64,000 nt of DNA, taken from positions 3,269,001 to 3,333,000 of the forward strand of contig NZ_LT629735.1 in NCBI RefSeq assembly GCF_900104925.1. Reading direction: 5' to 3'. Both the position numbers and the translations under genes were made by a program. This document shows, one piece after another, positions 32,798 through 41,895 of the stretch; position 1 is the first letter of the stretch, and each line of letters opens with the position of its first letter. The DNA comes from Opitutus sp. GAS368. GTDB lineage: Bacteria > Verrucomicrobiota > Verrucomicrobiia > Opitutales > Opitutaceae. Below the pieces are notes generated by a model that saw only the letters and a program-made list of their open reading frames with translations, was not told where the DNA came from and did no database searches.

Positions 32798-33850
32798 ATG
32801 AAAAATCCAGAATCCAAAATCCAAGGCGCGGCCCTGAGCCTGATGCTGCGCTGTATTACCGGGCTGATGCTCGTCACGGCATCCGCCCACGCCCAAGGCA
32901 TGATGACGACGGCGCAAAGCTACAGTGGTCGCGCCACCGTTGTCTCCGCCACGCTCGCCGGGCAGCCGCCGGTGGTGGTGGCCGACACCGGCCCGTTGCC
33001 CGGCTCGGGCGGCGCGTTGCAGGCGTCGTTATTGCAGGAAAGCGTGCCCGGCCTCGGCAGCGTCGAGGTCTGCCACGCGGTCACCTACGGGCTCGGTGAC
33101 ACGAGTTACGCCGAGGCGACGGTTGGTCGCACCAACCTCACCGCCGGCGGCACGGTCGTCACCGCCGACGCGCTCTCGGCGTGGGCGATGGCGAACTGCT
33201 GCACGGGCGCATCGATCAGCGGCGCGTCGCAGATCGCCAACCTGAACATCAACGGCCAGCCCGTGACCGTCACGGGCCAGCCCAACCAGACGATCCCGCT
33301 GCCCGTCGGTCGCATCGTCATCAACGAGCAAATCACCGCGCTCGGCGCCGACTCCGGTGGCATCACCGTCAACGCGCTGCACATCGTGATCGACGGGGTG
33401 GCCGACATCGTGGTCAGTTCGGCGCACGCCGACATCTCGTGCGGCGCCGCCACGCCACCGCCGCCGGGCTCGCCGTGCGACTTCATCACCGGTGGCGGCT
33501 GGATCACCGGCACGCCCTCGGGCGCGAAAGGCAACTTCGGCGTCGCCGGCGGCACGACCGACAGCGGCGCGTTCTGGGGTCACCTCAACTACATCGACCA
33601 TGGCAGCGGCATGCACGTGAAAGACACCGCCGTGACCGGCTATCAGATCGATCCCACGGATCCCGACTGCCGGCTCATCGATTATGCGGTCACCATCGAC
33701 GGCGCTCCCGGCACCGCCCGCGTGCGCGCCTGTGACAAGGGCGAGCCGGGCGTCAACGATGTCTTCGAGATCACCCTGTCCAACGGCTACCACGCCGCGG
33801 GCAATCTCGGCGGCGGCAATATCCAGCTGCACAAATGCGACGGCGGCTGA
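32798..33850 (+). CDS. Secreted choice-of-anchor P protein with post-COAP-1 domain (paralogue 3)
   Basis: The protein is 350 residues from ATG 32798, with a clear ribosome binding site (AAAAGGAGAATCCC). The signal peptide (about 1-33) ends near AHA. A choice-of-anchor P domain (VVVADTGPLPGSGGALQAS, NLNINGQPVTVTGQPNQTI, RIVINEQITA) is followed by a post-COAP-1 domain (GGGWITGTPSGAKGNFGVAG, GHLNYIDHGSG, ITLSNGYHAAGNLGG). It is the same architecture as the protein at 18591 and also ends without a visible anchor. It lies between two S8 peptidase genes, so the two families alternate along the chromosome. A strong terminator follows. Confidence 0.82.
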   Translation: MKNPESKIQGAALSLMLRCITGLMLVTASAHAQGMMTTAQSYSGRATVVSATLAGQPPVVVADTGPLPGSGGALQASLLQESVPGLGSVEVCHAVTYGLGDTSYAEATVGRTNLTAGGTVVTADALSAWAMANCCTGASISGASQIANLNINGQPVTVTGQPNQTIPLPVGRIVINEQITALGADSGGITVNALHIVIDGVADIVVSSAHADISCGAATPPPPGSPCDFITGGGWITGTPSGAKGNFGVAGGTTDSGAFWGHLNYIDHGSGMHVKDTAVTGYQIDPTDPDCRLIDYAVTIDGAPGTARVRACDKGEPGVNDVFEITLSNGYHAAGNLGGGNIQLHKCDGG

Positions 33851-33875
33851 ACGGCCGATGTTTTCCGGCCACCAC

Positions 33876-33908
33876 ATCCCGGGACCCTGCGTCCCGGGAT
33901 TTTTATTT
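33876..33908 (+). terminator. Rho-independent terminator after choice-of-anchor P paralogue 3
   Basis: A perfect 10-bp stem (33876-33885 with 33891-33900) and 5-base loop are followed by TTTTATTT. Confidence 0.88.
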
Positions 33909-33952
33909 CCTGTGGGTGCAATCCCCCGGAGCTTGCCCCAGCTTGATGGGGA

Positions 33953-34030
33953 TGTAGGAGCCTGCTTGCAGGCGATTTGGAACGTTCGCCAACGGACCAC
34001 GCGATGAATCGCCTGCAAGCAGGCTCCTAC
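33953..34030. repeat. REP-like palindromic pair, copy 1
   Basis: GTAGGAGCCTGCTTGCAGGC (from 33954) is followed about 30 bases later by its inverse (to 34030). Each arm is also an internal hairpin (GCCTGC/GCAGGC). The same pair lies at 51919-51995. The unit looks like the GTAGGAG-type REPs described in Pseudomonas. Confidence 0.78.
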
Positions 34031-34081
34031 AAATAAGAGAAGAAAGGTCGGGTATGATGCATTGGCATTGGTTTGATCAAA

Positions 34082-34113
34082 ATCCCCGGAGCTGGCTCCC
34101 GGGATTTTTATTG
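34082..34113 (+). terminator. Terminator-like hairpin
   Basis: ATCCCCGGAGC and GCTCCCGGGAT form a stem with one mismatch, followed by TTTTTATT. Its sequence resembles the terminator at 33876, so the REP pair may have been inserted between duplicated terminator sequence. The rest of 34114-34431 shows no gene. Confidence 0.5.
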
Positions 34114-34431
34114 GATCCATCGAGTCTCGCGTAACAGACCATCGTTGTTGCGCATGAGGCAGGGCGGAGCGGCCTGCTCCGCCGCGACGTAATCGCCCCT
34201 CCCGGGCGCACCGGGCCGGTGTGGCCTTAAGTAAGTGGTCGTTCCTACAACGCCTCGTGCCGGGCTCGGGTCCGGATGAAAAGGGGGTTGGGGCGCACAC
34301 CCCGGCGATTTCGGGTCATCACCCAGTAACGCCCGTCGGCCGGGTCATTATCATCTGGCCATCGTCAATCACCGATTGGCCCGCTCAACCGCGGGCCCGT
34401 CGCAACCCGCCGAAAGCCTGATTACTCAGCC

Positions 34432-37017
34432 ATGAAGACGCCATCCTCCGTCATCCGCCTTGTCCGCCGGCCGGCTGGCCGGCTCGCCCTCCTGTTTGCC
34501 CTGCCGCTCATGCTGGCTGCGGCGTCACTGTGGCCGCTAACGCCAAGCTTCCGGCTGATCAGCGACCCCGCTCCGAGCGGCCAGCTCACCACCGCCAGCG
34601 TTTCGGCCCCGGCGCGCAGTGACCGCATCCTGGTGAAACCTCTGCCGGGCGTCGACTTGACGGCGCTGAACCTGCAGCTCGGCGTCACCGTGCTGCGCAC
34701 CTTTCCCGGCATCGGCGGCCTGCAGGTGCTGCAGATCCCGGCCGGCTCGCTGGCCGCCGCCGTGATTGCCGCCTACCAGACGAGCGGCCTGGTCGAATAC
34801 GCGGAGCCCGACTACCTCGTGCACCTCCTGGTCGACCCGAACGATTTCCGCTACTGGGACGGTTCGCTCTGGGCGATGAAGAACACCGGCCAGCTCGGCG
34901 GCACGCCGGGCGCCGACATCAAGGCGCCGCAGGGCTGGGATATCCAGCATGACGCCACCAATGTCATCGTCGCGGTGGTCGACACGGGCATCCGTCTCAC
35001 GCACGAGGATCTCGCCGGGAACCTGTGGACGAACCCGAGCCCAAGCTCGATCAACGACGTGCACGGCATCAACGCCATCACGGGCACCGGCGACCCGACG
35101 GATGACAATGGCCACGGCTCGCACGTGTCTGGCACCATCGGCGCCGTCGGCAACAATTCCGTCGGCGTCGTCGGCGTGGCGTGGCGCGTGCAGCTGATGG
35201 CCCTCAAGTTCATCGATGCGCAGGGCAACGGTGCGATCTCCGACGCCGTCACCTGCATCGACTACGCGCGCAGCCACCACGCCAACATCATCAACGCCAG
35301 CTGGGGCGGAACCGGCTTCCAGTCCTCGGCGCTCCACGACTCGATCGCGGCCGCCCGGGACGCCGGGATCCTCTTCGTCGCCGCGGCGGGAAACTCGCAA
35401 AGCGACAACGATGCGACTCCGCTCTATCCCGCGAGTTACAACCAGCAATTGGATAACGTCATCGTCGTCGCCTCGACCAACCGTAACGACGGTCTCTCCT
35501 CCTTTTCGGACTACGGGGCCAGGACCGTCGACCTGGGCGCGCCCGGCGAGGACATCTTCTCCTGCTGGAACGGCAGCGACAGCGCCTACCAATACGAAAA
35601 CGGCACGTCCATGGCGGCGGCCCACGTCTCGGGCGTGGCCGCGGTGGTGCTGGCCCACAATCCGTCCGCGCACTACACCGCCGTCGCGCAGAGCATTTTC
35701 TCCGGCACCGACCCGCTGCCCAGCCTGCAGGGCAAGTGCGTCACCGGCGGCCGGCTCAACCTTTACCGGGCGCTCGGCGTGGTGACGCCGCCGCCCACCG
35801 TGCCGGCGGCGCCGAGCAATCTGAGTGCGACGGCCACGTCGTCGAGCGCGATCAATCTCACCTGGACGAACAACGCCACCAACGCGCAGGGCAACACGGT
35901 CGAGCGTTCGACGGACAATGCGACCTTCACGCAGATCGCTTCGCTGGCGGCGGGCACGACGAGTTACTCCGACACCGGGTTGACCGCGAGCACGACCTAC
36001 TACTACCGGGTGCGGGCCTTCAACAGCGCGGGCAACTCCGCCTACTCGAACACCGCCAGCGCCGCGACGCAGTCACCGCCGCCGACCATCCCGGCCGCTC
36101 CCAGCAATCTCAGTGCGACGGCGACCTCTTCGAGCGCGATCAACCTGACGTGGACGGACAACACCAACAACGAGGACGGCTTCCGCGTCGAACGCTCGAC
36201 GGACAACACGACCTTTACGCAGGTCGCGTCACTCGCGGCAAACTCCACAAGCTACTCCGATACCGGCCTGGCCGCGAGCACGACCTACTACTATCGCGTG
36301 CGGGCCTTCAATAGCGCGGGCAACTCTGGCTACTCGAACACGGCCAGTGCGACCACCCAGGCGCCGCCGCCGACCGTGCCGGCCGCGCCGAGCAACCTCA
36401 GTGCGAGCGCGACCTCATCGAGCGCGATCAATCTCACCTGGACGAACAACGCCACCAACGCGCAGGGCAACACGGTCGAGCGCTCGACGGACAATGCGAC
36501 CTTCACGCAGATCGCTTCGCTGGCGGCGGGCACGACGAGCTATTCCGACACGGGGTTGACCGCCAGCACGACCTACTACTACCGGGTGCGGGCCTTCAAC
36601 AGCGCGGGCAACTCCGCCTACTCGAACACGGCGAGCGCGACCACACAACCGCCGCCCGCACTGGCGACGGTGACCGTGATGGCCTCGGTGCCGCTGGCAA
36701 ACGAGGCGGGCACGCCGGGACAGTTCACCATCACCCGGTCGGGCGACACCACGCTGGCGCTGACCGTGTGCTTCACGGCCGGAGGGACCGCCACGCCAGG
36801 CACCGATTATCAGTCAATGGGAACCTCGGTCGTCATCCCCGCCGGTGCCTCCTCGGTGGCCGTGCCGGTCGTGCCGATCGACAACCAGGTGGTTGAGGTC
36901 GTGCCGCTGACCGTGACGCTGACCATCAACCCCAATCCAAATTACAGCGTCGGCCTGCTCGGATCGGCCACCGTCGCGATTCTGGACAGCGACCTGGTCG
37001 CGCTGCCGCATCTCTGA
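34432..37017 (+). CDS. Secreted S8 peptidase with three FN3 repeats and a Calx-beta domain (paralogue 4)
   Basis: The protein is 861 residues. An N-terminal signal/anchor (about 17-38) precedes the pro-region (DRILVKPLPGVDL...YAEPDYLVHLL). The S8 domain has Asp184 (VDTG), His228 (HGSHVSG) and Ser393 (GTSMAAAH). Three fibronectin type III repeats follow (each about 95 residues, about 453-740, with INLTWT and TTYYYRVRAFNSAGNS). A Calx-beta domain ends the chain (about 745-855). At DNA level FN3 repeats 1 (35790-36069) and 3 (36363-36650) are much more alike than either is to repeat 2, so they arose by recent duplication or conversion. FN3 and Calx-beta domains suggest an extended, Ca-stabilised stalk outside the cell. 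It is the largest of the four paralogues. Confidence 0.9.
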   Translation: MKTPSSVIRLVRRPAGRLALLFALPLMLAAASLWPLTPSFRLISDPAPSGQLTTASVSAPARSDRILVKPLPGVDLTALNLQLGVTVLRTFPGIGGLQVLQIPAGSLAAAVIAAYQTSGLVEYAEPDYLVHLLVDPNDFRYWDGSLWAMKNTGQLGGTPGADIKAPQGWDIQHDATNVIVAVVDTGIRLTHEDLAGNLWTNPSPSSINDVHGINAITGTGDPTDDNGHGSHVSGTIGAVGNNSVGVVGVAWRVQLMALKFIDAQGNGAISDAVTCIDYARSHHANIINASWGGTGFQSSALHDSIAAARDAGILFVAAAGNSQSDNDATPLYPASYNQQLDNVIVVASTNRNDGLSSFSDYGARTVDLGAPGEDIFSCWNGSDSAYQYENGTSMAAAHVSGVAAVVLAHNPSAHYTAVAQSIFSGTDPLPSLQGKCVTGGRLNLYRALGVVTPPPTVPAAPSNLSATATSSSAINLTWTNNATNAQGNTVERSTDNATFTQIASLAAGTTSYSDTGLTASTTYYYRVRAFNSAGNSAYSNTASAATQSPPPTIPAAPSNLSATATSSSAINLTWTDNTNNEDGFRVERSTDNTTFTQVASLAANSTSYSDTGLAASTTYYYRVRAFNSAGNSGYSNTASATTQAPPPTVPAAPSNLSASATSSSAINLTWTNNATNAQGNTVERSTDNATFTQIASLAAGTTSYSDTGLTASTTYYYRVRAFNSAGNSAYSNTASATTQPPPALATVTVMASVPLANEAGTPGQFTITRSGDTTLALTVCFTAGGTATPGTDYQSMGTSVVIPAGASSVAVPVVPIDNQVVEVVPLTVTLTINPNPNYSVGLLGSATVAILDSDLVALPHL

Positions 37018-37033
37018 TCACCCTTTGCCATTT

Positions 37034-37099
37034 GCGCGCTGGCCCGATTTGCGGAACCAACCAGAACACTGCCTCGTCCGGTCAAGCGGGCCAGCGCGC
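37034..37099. repeat. Long inverted repeat, 13-bp perfect arms
   Basis: Arms 37034-37046 and 37087-37099 are perfect reverse complements (GCGCGCTGGCCCG) separated by 40 bases. It lies after the S8 gene and before the regulated promoter at 37137. There is no T-run, so it is not a typical terminator. Confidence 0.55.
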
Positions 37100-37136
37100 T
37101 CCGGGGCGAGGCGCCAAGGGGCGGGTTATGGACCGT

Positions 37137-37179
37137 AGGTATACACCTACTGTGAGACCGGAGGAAGGTGGGATAGGCT
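37137..37179 (+). promoter_or_regulatory. Putative regulated promoter of the lone response regulator (AGGT box plus -10)
   Basis: The box AGGTATACACCTACT (37137-37151) is part of a perfect palindrome GTAGGT-ATAC-ACCTAC. TAGGCT at 37174-37179 is the -10-like hexamer, 22 bases after the box. Confidence 0.6.
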
Positions 37180-37191
37180 GGGTTCCATCAT

Positions 37192-37812
37192 ATGGATCCA
37201 TCCCGACACATTCTCGTGGTTGAAGACATCGTGGAGGACTTCGAGCTGATCAGCCGTGAACTCGACCAGGACGGTCAGCGGTTCACCATCCGGCGTATCG
37301 AGTCACCCGAAAGACTGGCCGTGGAGCTCGACCGGCAACCGCCTGACGTGGTGCTGTGCGACCATGGTGGCGCCCAGTGGGACAGTTTCGCCGTGCTGAC
37401 GCAGGTGCGGGCGCGCAGTGCCGATCTGCCCTTTATCATCGTGACCGGCGACATGCAGCCCGCGGCGGTGAACCGGGCGCTGGCCGGCGGGGCGGACGAT
37501 CTCGTGCTGAAGCACCAGTTGGGCAAACTGGGACCCGCCATCCGCCGCGCCCTGCGGCTGACCCGGGAAATCCAGCTGCGGCGCAAAGCGGAGGCCGAGC
37601 GCGACCGCCTCCGGCGGGAGCTGACCGCGCGATGGACCCGGTCGCAGGCCCCGCGGGTGGTCGTGCGCATCTGCGCCGGCTGCAAGAAAATCCCCGACGA
37701 GAGCGGCGAATGGATCCAGCTGGAAGAGTATTTCCACAAGCAGCTGGCGATCGAATTCACGCACGGGCTCTGTCCGGTGTGCGTGCAGCAATACACCGCG
37801 GACATGCGCTAG
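37192..37812 (+). CDS. Response regulator (REC) with C-terminal CxxC/CPxC metal-binding-like tail
   Basis: The protein is 206 residues. The REC domain (about 5-125) has the phosphoacceptor candidate Asp57 (VVLCDHGG), VEDIVED acidic residues at the N-terminus and VLKHQ near the conserved Lys. A coiled linker (about 125-155) leads to a tail with CAGCKKIPDESGEWIQLEEY and HGLCPVC. This Cys-rich tail recurs at the C-terminus of PAS and REC proteins and looks like a metal-binding knuckle; its role is not established to my knowledge. The gene has its own AGGT-box promoter and lies just before the kinase operon, which suggests shared control and pathway. Confidence 0.83.
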   Translation: MDPSRHILVVEDIVEDFELISRELDQDGQRFTIRRIESPERLAVELDRQPPDVVLCDHGGAQWDSFAVLTQVRARSADLPFIIVTGDMQPAAVNRALAGGADDLVLKHQLGKLGPAIRRALRLTREIQLRRKAEAERDRLRRELTARWTRSQAPRVVVRICAGCKKIPDESGEWIQLEEYFHKQLAIEFTHGLCPVCVQQYTADMR

Positions 37813-37848
37813 GCGGCCGGTTCTGGGGCCGGGGTGGAGGGCGGTTTC

Positions 37849-37891
37849 AGGTGTTCACCTACTTAACGTGGGCGGGTCGGAGCCCTATCTT
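37849..37891 (+). promoter_or_regulatory. Putative regulated promoter of the kinase operon (AGGT box plus -10)
   Basis: The box AGGTGTTCACCTACT (37849-37863) and -10-like TATCTT (37886-37891) have 22 bases between them. TTAACG at 37863-37868, 17 bases before the -10, could serve as a -35. Confidence 0.62.
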
Positions 37892-37943
37892 GCCATAGCC
37901 CCTGCTGTCATGGTCGCGAGTGCGGCCAGGCCGGCAGCCCCGC

Positions 37944-40241
37944 ATGAAGAAGGAAATCAACGTCCTGATAATCGAAGATGTGCCCGCCGACGTGGTGATC
38001 ATCAACCACGAGCTGCGGCGGGGCGGGCTTTCCTTCCGTTCCAAGCGCGTGGGCACGAAGGAGGAATTCCTCGAGGAGCTGCGCAGCGGACCGCCCGACC
38101 TCATCCTCTCCGACCACGGGCTGCCGCAGTTCGACGGTTTTTCGGCCCTCGCCATCGCCCAAAACCAGTGCCCGGAGGTGCCCTTCCTTTTTGTCACCGG
38201 CTCGATGGGCGAGGAAGTCGCCATCGAAAGCCTCAAGAGCGGGGCCACGGATTACGTCCTGAAGAACCGGCTGACCGGCCTGGTGCCCGCCGTGACCCGC
38301 GCCCTGCGCCTGGCGGAGGAACGGCGCAAGCGGGTGGAGGCGGAGCATGCGCTCGGCCTGAGTGAGGAGCACTTCCGGAACCTGGTCGAGGGCGTCAGGG
38401 ATTATGCCATCTTCATGCTGGACACGGCGGGCAACATCACGACCTGGAACACCGGCGCGGAGTGGATCATGGGCTACCCGGCCGCGGAGATCGTCGGGCG
38501 TTCGCACGAGTGCATGTTCCTCGCCTCCGACGTGGCCGCCGGTCAGCCGGGCAAGCTGCTGCGCCTGGCGGAAAACAAGGGCCGCAGCGAGCGCGAGGGC
38601 TGGCGCCTGCGCAAGGGCGGGGCGCGTTTCTGGGCCAACACGGTGGTGAGCACCCTGCGGAACCCCGAGGGCGGGTTGCGCGGCTTCGCGGTCATCACCC
38701 GCGACATCACCACGCACAAGGAAGTCGAGGCGGTGCTGGCCCGGCTGGCGGCCATCGTCCAGGGCTCGGACGACGCCATCATCAGCAAGACCCTCGAGGG
38801 CATCATCACCAGCTGGAATCACGGGGCGGAGAAGATTTTCGGCTACACGGCGGAGGAGGCCGTCGGCCGGTCCATCGTGATGCTGCTGCCGCCCGAGCGG
38901 AGCGAGGAGGAGCTCTCCACCCTGTCGAAGCTCGCGCGCGGGGAGAAGGTCGAGCATTTCGAGACGGTGCGGGTGACCAAGGACGGGCGGCGGATCGACG
39001 TGTCGGAGGGCATATCCCCGATCAAGGACGACACCGGCCGGGTCATCGGCGCCGCCAAGATCGCCCGCGACATCACCCAGCAGAAACTGGCGCAGGAGCA
39101 ATTGCGGCGGGCCGAGGCCCGGAACACGGCGATCCTGCAGGCGGCCCTGGATGCGGTCATCACCATCGACCGGGAAAGCATCGTGCACGACTGGAACACC
39201 GCGGCGGAGCGCATGTTCGGCTACCCGCGGGCGGAGGCCATCGGCCGGAACGTCGATGCGCTCATCATCCCGTCCACGCTGCTGCAGGTTTATCGCGACG
39301 GGCTCGCGCAATACCTGATCCTCGGGGCCGGCAGTCTCATCGGCCGGCCGATCGAGCTGACCGCCCGCCGCGCCAACGGGGCGGAACTCGCCATCGAGCT
39401 CGGTATCACGCCGATCGCCGCCTCCGAGCCGCCGCTCTACACGGCCATCATCCGGGACATCAGCGCCCGCAAGGAAACCGAGGCCGAGATCCGCCGGTTG
39501 AACGTCGAGCTCGAGCAGCGCGTGCGCGCCCGCACCGCCGAGCTCGAGGCCGCGAACCAGGAACTCGAATCGTTCAGCTACTCCGTGTCGCACGACCTGC
39601 GGGCCCCGTTGCGCCACATCACCGGCTTCATCGAGATGCTCCAGGCCCGCGCGGCCCCGGCCCTGGACGAGGAGAGCCAGCGCCTGGCCCGGAGCATCGC
39701 CGATTCGGCGGCCCGCATGACGCGCCTGATCGACGCCCTGCTCGGGTTCTCCCGGCTGGGCCGCGCCGACCTGCGCAAGATCCGCGTCTCGCTCGCCGCC
39801 CTGGTCCGGGGCGCGCAGCGGGAGCTGCGCAGCGAGATGCACGACCGGAAGATCGAGTGGATCAGCGGCCCCCTGCCGGACGTGGACGGGGATCCGGCGC
39901 TGCTGCAACAGGTGCTGATCAACCTGCTCGCCAACGCCCTGAAATACACCCGGCCGCGGGAGGTGGCACGCATCGAGGTCGGGGCCAAGGCCGACGCGCG
40001 GGAGGTGGTCTGCTTCGTGCGCGACAACGGGGTCGGCTTCGACATGCGGTATGCGGACAAGCTTTTCGGCGTGTTCCAGCGGCTGCACCATCCTTCGGAA
40101 TTCGAGGGCACGGGCATCGGCCTGGCCAACGTGCGCCTCATCGTCCACCGGCATGGCGGCCGCAGCTGGGCCGAGGGCACGGTGAACGAGGGAGCCACGT
40201 TCTTTTTCTCGCTGCCGGTCGCGGCGGCCCCCGTCCCATGA
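37944..40241 (+). CDS. Hybrid sensor histidine kinase REC-PAS-PAS-PAS-HisKA-HATPase
   Basis: The protein is 765 residues from ATG 37944 (an ATG at 37920 is also in frame). The N-terminal REC domain has Asp57 (LILSDHGLPQ). Three PAS domains follow (about 145-265, 270-390, 395-520), each with the ITxWNxGAExxxGYxAEE-type core. A coiled coil leads into the HisKA domain with His550 (SVSHDLRAPLRHI) and an HATPase domain (LINLLANALKYT, DNGVGFDM, GTGIGLANV). There are no membrane segments, so the kinase is cytoplasmic. An N-terminal REC suggests it takes phosphate or a signal from another kinase. The stop overlaps the start of the next regulator (ATGA), so the two are likely partners. Confidence 0.9.
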   Translation: MKKEINVLIIEDVPADVVIINHELRRGGLSFRSKRVGTKEEFLEELRSGPPDLILSDHGLPQFDGFSALAIAQNQCPEVPFLFVTGSMGEEVAIESLKSGATDYVLKNRLTGLVPAVTRALRLAEERRKRVEAEHALGLSEEHFRNLVEGVRDYAIFMLDTAGNITTWNTGAEWIMGYPAAEIVGRSHECMFLASDVAAGQPGKLLRLAENKGRSEREGWRLRKGGARFWANTVVSTLRNPEGGLRGFAVITRDITTHKEVEAVLARLAAIVQGSDDAIISKTLEGIITSWNHGAEKIFGYTAEEAVGRSIVMLLPPERSEEELSTLSKLARGEKVEHFETVRVTKDGRRIDVSEGISPIKDDTGRVIGAAKIARDITQQKLAQEQLRRAEARNTAILQAALDAVITIDRESIVHDWNTAAERMFGYPRAEAIGRNVDALIIPSTLLQVYRDGLAQYLILGAGSLIGRPIELTARRANGAELAIELGITPIAASEPPLYTAIIRDISARKETEAEIRRLNVELEQRVRARTAELEAANQELESFSYSVSHDLRAPLRHITGFIEMLQARAAPALDEESQRLARSIADSAARMTRLIDALLGFSRLGRADLRKIRVSLAALVRGAQRELRSEMHDRKIEWISGPLPDVDGDPALLQQVLINLLANALKYTRPREVARIEVGAKADAREVVCFVRDNGVGFDMRYADKLFGVFQRLHHPSEFEGTGIGLANVRLIVHRHGGRSWAEGTVNEGATFFFSLPVAAAPVP

Positions 40242-40732
40242 GCCGGCGCAACCTGATCCTGGTCGCCGACGACGACGAAAACGACCTCCGGATGACCCTG
40301 GAGGCCCTGGCCCATCGCGGCACCGACCTGGAGGTGCGCACGGTCCACGACGGCGCGGAGGCGCTCGACTACCTTTACGGCCGCGAGGCGTTCAAGGACC
40401 GCCCGACCGGCAACCCCGGGATGCTGTTGCTCGACCTGAACATGCCGCGGATCGACGGCTGGGAGGTGCTGCGCCGGATCAAGACCGACGCCGCGCTCCG
40501 CACCATCCCCGTGATCGTGTTCACCTCCTCGTCCCGGGACCACGACGTGGACCAGTGCTATGAGCTGGGGGCCAACGCCTACGTGGTGAAGCCGATCGAT
40601 TTCCGCCAATTCACCGAGGTGGTGCGCGACATCCAGCATTTCTGGACCGAGTGCAACCGTCCGCCGGGTCCGCTTCACGCCGTGGAGACGGCCCCCGGGC
40701 CGGTCGGGGCCAGGGCGGGCAACAACGCGTGA
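40238..40732 (+). CDS. Single-domain response regulator (Rcp1-like)
   Basis: The protein is 164 residues, essentially one REC domain with Asp66 (LLLDLNMPRIDGWEVL), the DDDE acidic pocket, VFTSSS and VVKPIDF near the conserved Thr and Lys. This long-loop form is typical of Rcp1-type regulators paired with phytochrome-like or PAS-rich kinases. It has no output domain, so it probably relays phosphate or binds a partner. It overlaps the kinase before it (ATGA) and the kinase after it (GTGA). The last 30 residues are not conserved. Confidence 0.9.
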   Translation: MSRRNLILVADDDENDLRMTLEALAHRGTDLEVRTVHDGAEALDYLYGREAFKDRPTGNPGMLLLDLNMPRIDGWEVLRRIKTDAALRTIPVIVFTSSSRDHDVDQCYELGANAYVVKPIDFRQFTEVVRDIQHFWTECNRPPGPLHAVETAPGPVGARAGNNA

Positions 40733-41895
40733 GCAAGGAGACGCACATTCTGCTGCTGGAGGACGACATCTCGGATGCCGAGCTGGTGAAATATGCCCTG
40801 GGCCAGAGCGGCCTGGCCTACACCATGGAGCGCGTCGAGACCCGGGAGGAGTTCGCGCACCGGCTGACGGGCCTCGCGCCCGACCTGATCCTGTCCGACT
40901 ACCATCTCCCGTCCTTCGACGGGTTGCTGGCGCTGCAAATGGCGCGCGAAAAACTGCCCGACGTGCCCTTCATCTTCGTCACCGGCACGCTGGGCGAGGA
41001 GCGCGCGATCGAGACCCTGAAGCGCGGCGCTTCCGACTATGTGCTCAAGACCCGGCTCTCCCAGCTCGTGCCCGCCGTGCACCGCGCCCTGCGCGAGGCC
41101 GGCGAGCGCTCCGAGCGGAAACGCGCGGAGGAAAAGCTGCGCGAGTCGCACGAGCAGCTCCGCGCCCTGTCGGTCTACCTGCAGTATGTCCGCGAGGAGG
41201 AGCGCACCCGCATCGCCCGCGAGGTGCATGACGAGCTGGGGCAGGCCCTCACCAGCCTGAAGCTCGACCTCTCCTGGCTGCTCGGCCGCCAGCCCGCCGG
41301 CCAACGGCCGCTGCACGACAAGATCAAGGCCATGTCCCGGCACATCGACACGACCATCCACGCCGTGCGCCGGATCGCCACGGAGCTGCGCCCCGGCATC
41401 CTCGACGACCTCGGGCTCGTGGCCGCGCTGGAGTGGCAGGCCAACGATTTCCAGGGCCGCACCGGCATCGAATGCGACGTGGCCAGCACGCTGCGCGATG
41501 ACGAGCCGCTCGACGCCGACCTCAACACCGCATTCTTCCGCATTTTCCAGGAGACGCTCACCAACATCATGCGGCATGCCAACGCGACGAAGGTGGTCGT
41601 CCGTTCCAGCGAGGAGCAGGGGAGCGTGCTCCTCACGGTCCAGGACAACGGCCGCGGCATCACCGCCGCGGAGATCCACGACACGCGGTCCATCGGGCTC
41701 GTGGGCATGGGTGAGCGCGCCGCGCTGCTCGGCGGCGAGGTCACCTTCCAGGGCGGGCCCGGCAAGGGCACCACGGTCACCGTCAAGATTCCGCGGTCGC
41801 ATCCGCCACCGCGGAGCATTGTTTCCCATGAAAATCCTGATCGCGGACGACCACGCCGTGGTGCGCCAAGGCTTGAAGCAAATCTTGGCCGATGA
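40729..41895 (+). CDS. REC-HisKA_3 histidine kinase (NarX/DegS-like), GTG start
   Basis: The protein is 388 residues starting with GTG 40729, which overlaps the previous stop as GTGA. Its N-terminal REC domain has Asp57 (LILSDYHLPSFDG). A HisKA_3 dimerisation domain has His167 (RIAREVHDELGQAL), and an HATPase domain has IFQETLTNIMRHANA, DNGRGI and GLVGMGERAALLGG. HisKA_3 kinases normally pair with NarL/FixJ regulators; one is encoded next. The reading frame continues 68 bases into that regulator gene, an unusually long overlap; the last 23 or so residues are unconserved. Confidence 0.9.
   Translation: MSKETHILLLEDDISDAELVKYALGQSGLAYTMERVETREEFAHRLTGLAPDLILSDYHLPSFDGLLALQMAREKLPDVPFIFVTGTLGEERAIETLKRGASDYVLKTRLSQLVPAVHRALREAGERSERKRAEEKLRESHEQLRALSVYLQYVREEERTRIAREVHDELGQALTSLKLDLSWLLGRQPAGQRPLHDKIKAMSRHIDTTIHAVRRIATELRPGILDDLGLVAALEWQANDFQGRTGIECDVASTLRDDEPLDADLNTAFFRIFQETLTNIMRHANATKVVVRSSEEQGSVLLTVQDNGRGITAAEIHDTRSIGLVGMGERAALLGGEVTFQGGPGKGTTVTVKIPRSHPPPRSIVSHENPDRGRPRRGAPRLEANLGR

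Noticed and set aside
35790-36650. Three long direct DNA repeats as a mobile or recombination element
   Set aside because: They are in frame and encode three fibronectin type III domains of one peptidase.
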